From the NCBI GenBank assembly GCA_021732285.1, contig JAKFVH010000297.1, positions 1 through 54,848 of the forward strand: 54,848 nt of DNA, in the 5' to 3' direction. This document shows, piece by piece, positions 1-8,058 of this stretch (position 1 is the first letter of the stretch; each line of letters opens with the position of its first letter). Source of the stretch: Reyranella sp. Lineage in GTDB: Bacteria; Pseudomonadota; Alphaproteobacteria; Reyranellales; Reyranellaceae. The position numbers and the translations under genes are program-made. The notes beneath the pieces were generated by a model. The model searched no databases. It was not told where the DNA came from and was given only the letters and a program-made list of their open reading frames with translations.

Positions 1-18
1 CCCCGATGACGGGGGAGG
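1..18. repeat. Partial intergenic palindrome (right arm) at window edge
   Basis: The first 18 bases match the right half of the C5GT...ACG5 palindromes found at 54678-54701 and 54800-54822. The left half lies outside the window. It sits just downstream of the cupin gene on the minus strand. Confidence 0.5.
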
Positions 19-20
19 GA

Positions 21-443
21 CTAAGAGCGCGGACTCCAATCCGGCGGCGCCAATTCGAAGCCCTCGAACTCGAAGCCCGGCGAGACCGTGCAGCCGACCA
101 GCGTCCAGGCGCCGAGCGAGCGCGCCGCCTGCCAGACGTGGCGCGGCACCACCGCCTGCGGTTGCTCACCGACACCGAAATCGGTGCCGAGCCGCAGATG
201 GCGTACGCTCTTGCCGTCGTCGCTCATCGAAAGCTCGAGCGGCGCGCCGGCATAGTGATGCCAGATCTCGTCGGCATCGACCCGATGCCAGTGCGAGCGC
301 TGGCCGGCTTTCAGCAGAAAGTAGATCGCGGTGCCCGAGCTGCGTCCTTCGCCCGGTGCGCGGAAGGTCTCGACATAGTGCCCGCCCTCGGGATGAGGCT
401 TCATCCCGAGATGGCGGATGATCTCGTCGGCATTCACGCCCAC
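21..443 (-). CDS. Cupin-fold protein, DUF985/Cupin_5 family
   Basis: The 140-residue protein carries the features of the DUF985 cupin family: GGHYVETFR near residues 20-28 and a histidine-rich strand HWHRVDADEIWHHY at 51-64, which would supply metal or ligand contacts in the small beta barrel. The family is cytosolic and its substrate is unknown. Translation starts at GTG, 4 bases after the stop of the upstream GST gene; the nearby ATG at 451 runs into a stop after five codons, so it is not the start. A second in-frame GTG two codons downstream is also possible. It is the last gene of an apparent Ldh-GST-cupin unit. Confidence 0.85.
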   Translation of the reverse strand: MGVNADEIIRHLGMKPHPEGGHYVETFRAPGEGRSSGTAIYFLLKAGQRSHWHRVDADEIWHHYAGAPLELSMSDDGKSVRHLRLGTDFGVGEQPQAVVPRHVWQAARSLGAWTLVGCTVSPGFEFEGFELAPPDWSPRS

Positions 444-447
444 GTTC

Positions 448-1068
448 TCATGAGGACGGCGGCACTGTCGCCTTCATCGACGGCAGCTTGGAGAAGGTCG
501 TGAACCACTTGGCGAGCTTGGGCCGCTTGGCGCGCCAGTCGTGGCTGCCGAATCGGAAGTCGAGATAACCCAGCGCGCAGCCGATCGTGATCGTGCCGAG
601 CGTCGGCTTGCCCTTGAGCGACTTGGCCTCGGCCTCGAGCTGGTCGAGCACGCCGTCGATCTTCTTCATCTGGCCCTTGGTCCAGTCGGGCCAGCGCCGA
701 TCCTCGGGCCGCAAGAAGCCCTCGTAGCGCGCCAGCAAGGCGGCATCGAGCAGGCCATCGCCCATCGCCTGCAGGCGCAACGCCACCCAGCGGTCGCGGC
801 CCTTGCGCGGCAAGAGCTTGCGGCCCTTGTGCTGGTAATCGAGGTACTCGCAGATCACCGGCGAGTCGAAGAGGTCCATGCCCTTGACCGACAGCGCCGG
901 GATCTTGCCGATCGGGTTGTGCTTGTCGACGTCGGCGTTGGGCTGCACCGGCGTCAGCGCCACGTTGATCATGTCGATCTTCTTGTCGATCTTGGTCTCG
1001 AGCGCCAGCACCCTCACCTTGCGGGCATAGGGTGACGACGGCGAGTAGTAGAGTCTCATCTTGGCCAT
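448..1068 (-). CDS. Glutathione S-transferase family protein
   Basis: The 206-residue length and an N-terminal thioredoxin-like domain (residues 1-80) fit a GST. SPSSPYARKVRV occupies the usual catalytic Ser/Cys region, NPIGKIPAL contains the cis-proline segment, and DSPVICEYLD matches the glutathione-binding turn. The C-terminal half (about 90-206) is the helical domain. The start is ATG at 1068, preceded by a GGGGAG ribosome binding site; a second ATG lies three codons in. It lies 21 bases after the Ldh-type gene and 4 bases before the cupin, so the three are probably co-transcribed. The substrate cannot be told from sequence; detoxification or conjugation is the family role. Confidence 0.9.
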   Translation of the reverse strand: MAKMRLYYSPSSPYARKVRVLALETKIDKKIDMINVALTPVQPNADVDKHNPIGKIPALSVKGMDLFDSPVICEYLDYQHKGRKLLPRKGRDRWVALRLQAMGDGLLDAALLARYEGFLRPEDRRWPDWTKGQMKKIDGVLDQLEAEAKSLKGKPTLGTITIGCALGYLDFRFGSHDWRAKRPKLAKWFTTFSKLPSMKATVPPSS

Positions 1069-1089
1069 TGTCGCTCTCCCCTTGTCGTT

Positions 1090-2190
1090 TCAGGCCGCAG
1101 CCATCTGCGGGATGTCGGTGTCGTTCAGCCGTACCTTGCGCGCCACATCCAGAAGCTGCTGCCAGGTCGTGCCGTCGATCGGCACACCGTTCTTCTCGCG
1201 GTCGACCTTGCGCGCGCGCTCGGGCTCACCCGGCGTCAGCACCTCGGGCACGCCGGGCTGCGGCTTGGCCGACTTCACCCAGGTGATGAAGGTCTCGACC
1301 TCGTCCTCGAAGAACTCGGTGCCGCCCATCGATGCCGGATCGATGATGATCGACAGCATGTTGTTGATGATGTCGGTGCCGGGCTTGATGGTGCGCGGGC
1401 TGTGCGTGCGGCCGCCGGTCAGCGCACCGGCCAAAAGATCGCAGATCACCGCGAGCCCGCCGCCCTTGTGCAGGCCGAACGGCAGGATGGCGCCGAAGGG
1501 CGGGTTGTACAGCACGCCCGGATCGGTGCTGGGCTTGCCGGCCGCGTCGATCAGCAGGCCGTCCTCCATCTGGACCTTCTTGTTGAAGGCCACGCGCACC
1601 TTGCCCGCCGCCACCTGGCTGGTGGCGAAGTCGAGCACGATCGGCTCCTTGCCCTTGCGCGGCACGGCCGTGCAGTAGGGATTGGTGGTGAAGCGCGGCT
1701 CGGCGCCGCCGAATGGCGCCACCATCGACTTGTGGCCGTGCACGTTCACCCAGTGCGTGCTCACCATACCGGCGCGCGCGCACTGCTCGCCCCAATGGCC
1801 GATGCGGCCGATATGATGCGCGTTGGTGAGGCCGACGACGCACACGCCGTTCTTCTTCGCCCGTTCGATGCCGATATCCATGGCTTCCTTGGCGACGACC
1901 TGGCCATAGCCCGCGCCGCCATCGATCACGATCACGGCCCCGTTGTCGCGGATGATCTTTGCATGATTGTTACGGACGCAGGCGCCGACGCCGGTGTTCT
2001 GGATGTAATGCGGGATCATGCCGACCCCGTGGCTGTCGTGGCCGAACAGGTTGGCCAGCACCAGATGGTCGGCGACCAGGCGCGCTTCCTGGTCGGTGCT
2101 GCCGTCGGCCCGGCAGATCGCCATGGTGAAGGCATGCAGCCGATCGGGCTTGATCCTGACTTCGCCGACTGAACTCTTGCCCTCGGCCAT
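1090..2190 (-). CDS. Malate/L-lactate dehydrogenase-family oxidoreductase (YbiC/HcxB-like)
   Basis: The 366-residue protein belongs to the Ldh_2 family of NAD(P)-dependent 2-hydroxyacid dehydrogenases (malate, lactate, ureidoglycolate). GHDSHGVGMIPHY near residues 50-62 contains the conserved catalytic histidine region, followed by NAHHIGRIGHW and FGGAEPRFTTNPY in the cofactor-binding part. The pattern, including the C-terminal GVPIDGTTW segment, resembles E. coli YbiC (HcxB), so a hydroxycarboxylate dehydrogenase role is likely; the exact substrate is inferred only. It is the first gene of the minus-strand unit with GST and cupin. Confidence 0.88.
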   Translation of the reverse strand: MAEGKSSVGEVRIKPDRLHAFTMAICRADGSTDQEARLVADHLVLANLFGHDSHGVGMIPHYIQNTGVGACVRNNHAKIIRDNGAVIVIDGGAGYGQVVAKEAMDIGIERAKKNGVCVVGLTNAHHIGRIGHWGEQCARAGMVSTHWVNVHGHKSMVAPFGGAEPRFTTNPYCTAVPRKGKEPIVLDFATSQVAAGKVRVAFNKKVQMEDGLLIDAAGKPSTDPGVLYNPPFGAILPFGLHKGGGLAVICDLLAGALTGGRTHSPRTIKPGTDIINNMLSIIIDPASMGGTEFFEDEVETFITWVKSAKPQPGVPEVLTPGEPERARKVDREKNGVPIDGTTWQQLLDVARKVRLNDTDIPQMAAA

Positions 2191-2398
2191 GCCGTCGTCT
2201 CCTCCGGGATTTCGCTTTCGGCGCGCAAGGTTCCGCGTCGGGGCTGCCCTGTCAACCGACGCGGAAAAGCCGTGGAAATCCGCCTAAATTTGGCCCCCAG
2301 GGGCGCCGAGATTGGCCGGCAAGACGGGCCTCCGACCCCGTGGTAAACCGGGACTGAAGAACGAGGCCTGCGTGCGCTTTCCCATCCGCCTAGAACAC

Positions 2399-2430
2399 GA
2401 TGCGTCCAGGTGGAACCACCTGGACGCATC
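2399..2430. repeat. Perfect inverted repeat, 15-bp arms
   Basis: Arms 2399-2413 and 2416-2430 are perfect complements separated by AA. The element lies between the divergent Ldh and mechanosensitive channel genes and shares the core TGGAACC(A/G)CCT with the second repeat at 2464-2511. Confidence 0.8.
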
Positions 2431-2437
2431 TTGTCCT

Positions 2438-4918
2438 GTGGAACAAACACCGCCCACGCGCGCGAATGCGAACAAATGGAACCGCCTACGCGGTTCCATC
2501 TGTTCGCATTCCGCTCTGGCGTGGCTTCTCCTGCTGCTGGTCACAGCCGCCGGCCCCGCGCTGGCCCAGACGCCGACGCCGACGCAGCCGCAGCGGCCGT
2601 TCGGCCAGCTCGTCGAGCTGTGGACACGCCAACTCGACCGTATCGCCACCCGTGCCGAGCAGGCGAGCCTGCTGCCGGTCGAGATCGACGCCCTGCGCGA
2701 GCAGGCGGGCGACGTGCGGGCGGCCGCCGCGGCGGCCGCCAACCTTGCCCGCAGCGACCTCGCCGACACACGCAAGCTTCTGGCGCCATTGGAAGCCAAG
2801 CCGGCCAGCGACGCGGTGCCGGAGTCAGACGCAGTGAAGGCCGACCGCGAGCGGCTGACCGAGCAAGCCACGGTCAACGAGGGCCGCGTCAAGCAGTGCG
2901 AGGTGGTGATCGCCCGCGCCGACCAGCTCATCGAACGCCTGACCAAGCTGCGCGGCGAGGTCATGCTGCGCACGCTGCTGCGCCGCGACGCCTCGCCCCT
3001 GTCGCGCGACGTCTGGAGCAAGCTCGGGCCCGAGCTCAGCGCCTCGGTGCAGGCGCTGTCGGCGGCGACCCGGGCGTGGCTGAGGGCCGGCCCGCAGTTC
3101 CAGGACCGCGATCTCGCCGCCCTCGGCGGCTGGGCCATCCTCACCATCCTGCTGTGGGCGGGCGGCCGCTTCCTGCGCCGCCGCTTCGGCCGCGGCGAGG
3201 CGACCGAGCCCGGCCAGCGCGACCGCACCGTCACCGCCGCGATCGACGGTGTCGGCCTGGTGCTGGTGCCGATCCTGGCCGTCTGGCTGATCGGCAAGCT
3301 TTTGTTGGCGACCACGCCGCCATCGCCGATCGACGTCCTGGTGCCCGAGCTGATCCACCGGGTGATCACCTTCCTGCTGGTCGTGGGGCTCACGGCAACG
3401 GCGCTGTCGCCGCATCGTCCGGCGTGGCGCATCCTGCCCTTCACCAACCAAAGCGCGCGGGAGCTGTCGTACGCGCTGCGCCGCCTGATGGCCGTCGGCC
3501 TTACCGTCGACTTCATCTACGTCGCTTTGACGCACAGCGGCAGCGATGCCGACGCCGTGTCGGCGGTCGGCGCCCTGGTGCTGGCCACCGTGATCTCGAT
3601 ATTGACGCTGCCCACGCTCGGCAACCGTGCCTGGCATGCAGCCCAGCCCGAGGGCGAGGAACGCTCGCTCATGATCGGCGGCACCTGGTGGTCGGTCGCG
3701 CGCCTGCTGCTCAGCGTCGCGGTGCTGTCGGCGATCGTCTTCGCCCTGCTGGGCTACGCCACGCTGGCGGCACAGCTGCACAACGCCATCTACTTCACCT
3801 GCCTGCTGATCGCCGTCGCGCTGCTGCTGCACCGCCTGATCGGCGACCTGCTCGAGGAAGCGGCAGCCCCCGACACGCCGTCGGGCCGGTGGGTACGCCA
3901 CCGCTTCGGGCTGCCGACGGATGCAACCCTGCGCGGCCATCACTGGGTGATGCTGGTGGTCGATATCGTCCTGCTGGCGCTGCTTGCCGTCCTCATCCCG
4001 GCCGCCTGGGGCGTCGACACCGACGCCATCCTGACTGGCGCCGGCCAGCTGATCCGCGGCGTGCGGGTCGGCGGCGTCACGATCTCGCTCGGCAATATCG
4101 GCATGGCGATCCTGGCCTTCGTGGTCTGCATCCTGCTGGCGCGCCTGATCCGCCGCATCGTGCGCGACCGCGTGCTGCCGACCGTCGATGCGCCGATGCC
4201 GCTGCGCCAGTCGATCGACGCGGGCCTGAACTATGTCGGCGTGATCGTCGCCATCCTGATCGGCGTCGGCGCGCTCGGCATCGACTTCACCAACCTCGCG
4301 ATCGTACTGGGTGCGCTCTCCGTCGGCATCGGCTTGGGCCTGCAGAACATCGCCAACAACGTCATCTCCGGCGTCTTCCTGCTGGTCGAGCGGCCGATCA
4401 AGGCCGGCGACTGGGTGACGGTGAGCGGGCACGAGGGCTTCGTGCGGCGCATCAACATCCGCGCCACCGAGGTGGAAACCTTCCAGCGCACGCACGTGCT
4501 GGTGCCCAACAGCATGTTCCTGCAGAATCCCGTGGTGAACCGGACCTACTCCGACACGTCGAGCCGCGTCGAGATCAAGCTCACGGTGGGGCTGAGCACC
4601 GACGTCGCGGCCATGGAGGGCCTGTTGCGCGAAGCCGCCCTCGGCCATCCGCGCGTGCTGCGCGTGCCGGCGCCGATCGTGCGCTTCATCCAGATCACGA
4701 CCAGCGGCCTCGACTTCGAGCTGTTCGTGTTCGTGGCGCGGCTGGAAGACCGGCTGGTGGTGAGCAACGACCTCAACAAGGCGATCCTGGCCAAGCTGAT
4801 CGAGCTCAAGATCGTCGATCCGGCGCCCGTGCCGCAGTTGCGCCTGCTCGCCGCCGAGAACGCTTCGCCGGAGGAACATCAGCCGAAGAAGCCGACCGAT
4901 GCCGCCGCGTCGTCGTAG
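2438..4918 (+). CDS. Large MscS-type mechanosensitive channel (DUF3772 + MscS)
   Basis: A large MscS-family protein of about 826 residues. The order is: hydrophobic signal segment ending LVTAAGPALAQ; a periplasmic helical DUF3772-like region; about ten membrane segments; and the MscS pore and beta domain at the C-terminus (GIGLGLQNIANNVISG, LLVERPIKAGDWV). The family gates ion efflux on osmotic downshock in the inner membrane. The start is uncertain: in-frame options are TTG 2312, GTG 2372 (with an ACGAGG site) and GTG 2438, and no ATG exists before the signal peptide. I give 2438 because it leaves the shortest pre-signal extension. All options translate through the hairpin at 2464-2511. The stop overlaps the next gene by 20 bp. 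Confidence 0.85.
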   Translation: MEQTPPTRANANKWNRLRGSICSHSALAWLLLLLVTAAGPALAQTPTPTQPQRPFGQLVELWTRQLDRIATRAEQASLLPVEIDALREQAGDVRAAAAAAANLARSDLADTRKLLAPLEAKPASDAVPESDAVKADRERLTEQATVNEGRVKQCEVVIARADQLIERLTKLRGEVMLRTLLRRDASPLSRDVWSKLGPELSASVQALSAATRAWLRAGPQFQDRDLAALGGWAILTILLWAGGRFLRRRFGRGEATEPGQRDRTVTAAIDGVGLVLVPILAVWLIGKLLLATTPPSPIDVLVPELIHRVITFLLVVGLTATALSPHRPAWRILPFTNQSARELSYALRRLMAVGLTVDFIYVALTHSGSDADAVSAVGALVLATVISILTLPTLGNRAWHAAQPEGEERSLMIGGTWWSVARLLLSVAVLSAIVFALLGYATLAAQLHNAIYFTCLLIAVALLLHRLIGDLLEEAAAPDTPSGRWVRHRFGLPTDATLRGHHWVMLVVDIVLLALLAVLIPAAWGVDTDAILTGAGQLIRGVRVGGVTISLGNIGMAILAFVVCILLARLIRRIVRDRVLPTVDAPMPLRQSIDAGLNYVGVIVAILIGVGALGIDFTNLAIVLGALSVGIGLGLQNIANNVISGVFLLVERPIKAGDWVTVSGHEGFVRRINIRATEVETFQRTHVLVPNSMFLQNPVVNRTYSDTSSRVEIKLTVGLSTDVAAMEGLLREAALGHPRVLRVPAPIVRFIQITTSGLDFELFVFVARLEDRLVVSNDLNKAILAKLIELKIVDPAPVPQLRLLAAENASPEEHQPKKPTDAAASS
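2464..2511. repeat. Long inverted repeat, 22-bp arms with one mismatch
   Basis: Arms 2464-2485 and 2490-2511 are complementary apart from one position, with loop CTAC. In RNA this would be a very stable hairpin at or just inside the 5' end of the mechanosensitive channel gene. It could affect translation initiation or be a REP-like element that became part of the reading frame. Confidence 0.8.
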
Positions 4919-5948
4919 GGACGAGGCGCCGCGCCGGCGCTCCCGACGCCATTGGCCGGTCATCGCGCTGTTCGTGCTGGGCGTATTGGCCGGTGTGGCG
5001 CTGTGGGCCTATTCGCCCAGCCTGCCGGCCGAGACGCTGATCGCGCGCTACGCCAACGACCGCTCGAAGTTCATCGATGTCGGCGGCGTGCGTGCCCATG
5101 TGCGCGAGCAGGGCGATCCCGATGGCATTCCTGTCGTGCTGATCCACGGTTCGATGGGATCACTGCACATGTGGGAGGGCTGGGCGCGCGAGCTGTCGAA
5201 CAAGGCGCGCCTGGTCTCGGTCGATCTGCCGGGGCATGGACTGACCGGCTCTTGGCCACGAGACGAGTACACGATCGAGGCCTATGCCGATTTCCTGGAA
5301 GTGCTGGTCGACACGCTGAACCTCGACCGCTTCGTGCTGGTCGGCCATTCGATGGGCGGCGCGGTGGCGTGGACCTTCGCCGCGACACGGCCCGATCGTG
5401 TCAGCCAGCTCATCCTGGTCGATGCTGCGGGCTATCCGCGCACCGGCGAGGCGCCGCTGCCGATCAGGCTGGCGCGCATGCCCGTCGTCGGCGACATCGG
5501 CATCTACTTCAAGCCCGAGCGCATGGTGCGGCGCTCGCTCAGCGAGGTCTACGCCGATCCGGCGATGGTGACGCCCGAGCGCATCCGCCGCTATGCCGAG
5601 CTGCAGCGCTTCCCGGGCAACCGCGAGGCGACGCTGCAGCGCGCCCGCACCCAGGAGCCGCTCGATCCCGCGCCGCTCAAGCGGCTCGACGTGCCGACCC
5701 TCATCATCTGGGGCGGCAAGGACCGCTGGGTGCCGACCGCCGACGCCTTCCGCTTCCAGAACGACATCAAGGGCTCCGAGCTCGAGATCTTCGAGGCGCT
5801 CGGCCACAACCCGATGGAAGAGGACCCCAAGGCAACCGCAGCCGCCGTCGCCGCCTTCATCAAGCCGATCACCCCGCGTCCCGCCCTGCCGCCGGAGCCG
5901 CCGGCGGACACGACCGTGCACCCGTCCGTCGTGCCGGAGAAGGATTGA
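4899..5948 (+). CDS. Membrane-anchored alpha/beta hydrolase
   Basis: The 349-residue protein starts inside the channel gene. A basic N-terminus (RRRR...RRRSRR) is followed by one membrane segment at about 20-38, so the hydrolase domain is probably periplasmic and tethered. The fold is clear: LIHGSMGS oxyanion loop, nucleophile elbow GHSMGGA (Ser151), acid in GGKDRW (about Asp275) and catalytic His in ALGHNP (about His303). The C-terminus is a proline-rich tail. Overlap with the channel suggests translational coupling. The substrate is unknown; esterase, lipase and dehalogenase relatives share this pattern. Confidence 0.9.
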   Translation: MPPRRRRDEAPRRRSRRHWPVIALFVLGVLAGVALWAYSPSLPAETLIARYANDRSKFIDVGGVRAHVREQGDPDGIPVVLIHGSMGSLHMWEGWARELSNKARLVSVDLPGHGLTGSWPRDEYTIEAYADFLEVLVDTLNLDRFVLVGHSMGGAVAWTFAATRPDRVSQLILVDAAGYPRTGEAPLPIRLARMPVVGDIGIYFKPERMVRRSLSEVYADPAMVTPERIRRYAELQRFPGNREATLQRARTQEPLDPAPLKRLDVPTLIIWGGKDRWVPTADAFRFQNDIKGSELEIFEALGHNPMEEDPKATAAAVAAFIKPITPRPALPPEPPADTTVHPSVVPEKD

Positions 5949-6005
5949 TGGGAGCGCGGGCCTCTGGCCCGCTCATAAATGCGGGCCAGAGGCCCGCGCG
6001 CCCAT
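5949..6005. repeat. REP-like palindrome, type B copy 1
   Basis: A near-perfect palindrome whose arms begin with GGGAGCGCGGGC-like sequence. It lies between the convergent hydrolase and UGSC genes and ends at the stop codon of the UGSC gene. A second type B element with the same outer arms lies at 28732-28783. It may serve as a bidirectional terminator or mRNA end stabiliser. Confidence 0.8.
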
Positions 6006-6526
6006 CATGACTTGAGCAGCGCCATCACCTTGGCAAAGGCATCATCCGCGATGGCTTCGATCTCGGCCTTGGTGCGGTTCTGGATCGGATGGGGGACGTA
6101 GACCACCGCCGGATCGAAACCCAGCGATTCGCTTTGCGCCTCGACGCCGTCGACGAAGCCCGTGGTGACGATGTTCACGCCCGGGAGGCCGCGGGTGTCG
6201 AGGTTATGAAGGTCGTGCAGACTGCACGATGTGCAGGAGCCTCAATCGCTTAAGGCGATCACCGCGAGCTGGTTCTCGGCCGCGATCTGCTGCATCAGCG
6301 CCGTCGGCGCCACCTTGGTGTTGGTCGGCTTGGCGTAGCGGCGCGTCGCCACGCCCACCTTCTTGAAATGGCCTTCGAGGCGGTCGATGAACTCCGCGCC
6401 GCGCGACTTGCCGATATCCATCAGCGCCACGGACTTGCCGTCGAGCGACGGGGGCGGCACGAGACGGGCGCGGCGCACCGGCGAGCTTTCGGCGGTGGGA
6501 TCACGCAGCTTCGGTTGCGAATTCAT
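6005..6526 (-). CDS. UGSC-family protein, putative selenoprotein (in-frame UGA = Sec95)
   Basis: Reading from ATG 6526 gives 94 residues to a TGA at 6244-6242, after which the same frame stays open for 78 codons to TGA 6007-6005, giving 173 residues if the first TGA is decoded. The residues at the TGA read D-U-G-S-C followed by TSCSLHDL. This is the defining motif of the UGSC family, first recognised as a selenoprotein family from metagenomes and also known in Cys forms. The downstream half (LPGVNIVTTGFVD, VVYVPHPIQNRTKAEI) is well-formed protein, not decayed sequence, and a SECIS-like hairpin follows the UGA. The family probably acts in thiol/selenol redox chemistry, function unknown. The start overlaps the stop of the upstream thioredoxin-fold gene as ATGA and has a GGGAGA site. 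A recent nonsense mutation is the main alternative. Confidence 0.85.
6213..6229 (-). promoter_or_regulatory. Candidate bacterial SECIS hairpin
   Basis: On the minus strand, 7-bp perfect arms UCGUGCA/UGCACGA close a GUC triloop. The loop G is the 20th base after the UGA. A small apical loop with G among its first two bases, about 16-37 bases from the UGA, fits the published bacterial SECIS consensus. An overlapping alternative stem (CUGCAC-AUC-GUGCAG) starts closer to the UGA. Confidence 0.65.
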
Positions 6527-7977
6527 GGGCGAATCTCCCTGGTGACGGACTGGCATTCCTGGCGCACGCGCTGACCGGGCCAGCCGCCGATGATGGCGGA
6601 GAATAGCCCAGCCTCGCCGCCAGCGCGAACGATCAGCACGCCGTCGGGCATGGGCTGGAACTTGTCGACGAGCTGGTCGGCGTATTTCGGCGGCAGGCCC
6701 TCGGGCACGCCCTGCGCACCCCATATGAGGTCGCGGCCCGGCCGCTTCAGCACCTGGAACAGCTCGTCCTCGATGCGGCGCCGGTTCCAGCCGCCGTCCT
6801 TGAAGATCTTGTAGTGCTCGGGCGACAGGACCAGCACGGCGTTGCCCGCGTCGCAGAGCTTGGGGTGGCCGACGCCAAACAGGCCCAGGGCCAGCGAGCG
6901 CACCAGCTCCTCGGGCGTGCGCGAGCGCTGGTCGATGAAACCGTGCACGCCCTCGCCATGGAACAAGGTGACGGCGCTCTTGCCGGGCGCGATGCCGCGG
7001 CGAACGGACAGAGGCTCCCAGTCGGGATCGGATTCGTCCTCGGCGAAGCAGAAGGTGTACTTGCCGGGATTGCCCAAGGTCGCGCGGTCGATGGCGCCGG
7101 GCAGGCCGCCGCCGACGTTGCGCACGATCAGCTGCAGGGCGCGGCCGATCGTGGCGTTGGCGCGATTGCCCTGGCCCAGCGCGTTGACGCCGCTGTTCAT
7201 GCCGATCGCCTTGGCGGCGGGTCCGTTGATGATCACCAGCGGGCCGGAGAAGTGCGTCGTGCAGAGCAGGCCGTGCAGCACGAACAACGGATCGAGCGCC
7301 GCCTCCAGAACACCCAGCACGACGGGCATGTATTCCGGCTTGCAGCCCGCCATCACCGCGTTGATCGCCACCTTCTCCACGGTGCAGGACGCGAGGTTGG
7401 GTGGAATCAGCCCCACCACCTCGTCGGGCTTGCGCTCGGTGCCGCCCAGCATGCGCAGGATGCGCTCGTCGGTCGGCGGCACGACCGGAAGTCCATCGGT
7501 CCAGCCGCGCTCGAAGCAGGCCTCCATCGGATCGTCCCAGTTGCCGACGGCGATCTCGCGCGATTTCAGCCCAGGATCGCCGTAGCGCGCGATCAACGCC
7601 TCGTGGACGCCGGGCTCGACGCTCTTGGAGCCGCAGCCCGGCTGCCAGGCCGGCAGCCCCTTGCCCTCGGCGGCATCGCCCGCGAGCCGCATCCATTCCT
7701 TGCGCTCCCAGCCCACGGTGCGCTCGACCTCGCGGCCGTCCTTGAAGCGGATCAGGGTCGGCACCGACTCGATGTTGAGGCGGAAGGAGCGCTCGAGTGC
7801 ATCGTCGTAGACCACCGAGCGCACGCCCGAGGGAAAGGTCGGATCGTCCTGGCTGACCACGGCCAGCGGGCCGGCGCGGTCGAGGCTCTGCATCACCGGC
7901 TCGACCAGCACGCAGGTCGGGCAATCACGCTTGGCGACGATGACCAGGCCGTCGCGGGGGAGAAGGGTGTCGGGCAT
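6523..7977 (-). CDS. Thioredoxin-fold protein with large uncharacterised C-terminal domain, partner of UGSC protein
   Basis: 484 residues. The N-terminal 100 or so look like a thioredoxin fold: RDCPTC (Cys pair at about 19 and 22) and a cis-proline segment ESVPTLIRF. The rest, about 125-484, is a domain I cannot name with confidence; it carries conserved-looking Cys motifs (LASCTVEKVAINAVMAGC) and Gly/Asn-rich stretches such as MNSGVNALGQGNRANA. Its stop overlaps the UGSC start (ATGA), so the two are almost certainly made together, and the CPTC pair could reduce or be reduced by the UGSC centre. Both CPTC cysteines use TGC codons. The start is ATG 7977 with an AGGTGA site. Confidence 0.75.
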   Translation of the reverse strand: MPDTLLPRDGLVIVAKRDCPTCVLVEPVMQSLDRAGPLAVVSQDDPTFPSGVRSVVYDDALERSFRLNIESVPTLIRFKDGREVERTVGWERKEWMRLAGDAAEGKGLPAWQPGCGSKSVEPGVHEALIARYGDPGLKSREIAVGNWDDPMEACFERGWTDGLPVVPPTDERILRMLGGTERKPDEVVGLIPPNLASCTVEKVAINAVMAGCKPEYMPVVLGVLEAALDPLFVLHGLLCTTHFSGPLVIINGPAAKAIGMNSGVNALGQGNRANATIGRALQLIVRNVGGGLPGAIDRATLGNPGKYTFCFAEDESDPDWEPLSVRRGIAPGKSAVTLFHGEGVHGFIDQRSRTPEELVRSLALGLFGVGHPKLCDAGNAVLVLSPEHYKIFKDGGWNRRRIEDELFQVLKRPGRDLIWGAQGVPEGLPPKYADQLVDKFQPMPDGVLIVRAGGEAGLFSAIIGGWPGQRVRQECQSVTREIRP

Positions 7978-7992
7978 CTGATCACCTCATGG

Positions 7993-8055
7993 TCTTCCGG
8001 ACCGCGCGCATCTTGCGCGCTTCATGAGCGCGCTGGAAGCGCGCGGTCCGGAAGA
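7993..8055. repeat. REP-like palindrome, type A copy 1
   Basis: Outer arms TCTTCCGGACCGCGCGC and its complement flank an inner GCGCGC-TTCATGA-GCGCGC stem. It lies between the MetX-like and thioredoxin-fold genes. Related copies are at 9048-9116 and 34302-34390. Confidence 0.85.
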
Positions 8056-8058
8056 ATT

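Noticed and set aside
2410..5040. Very long second-frame plus-strand ORF and minus-strand ORFs over the channel gene
   Set aside because: They are Arg/Ala/Pro-rich shadow frames typical of GC-rich genes, without domains; the channel frame has clear membrane segments and MscS motifs.
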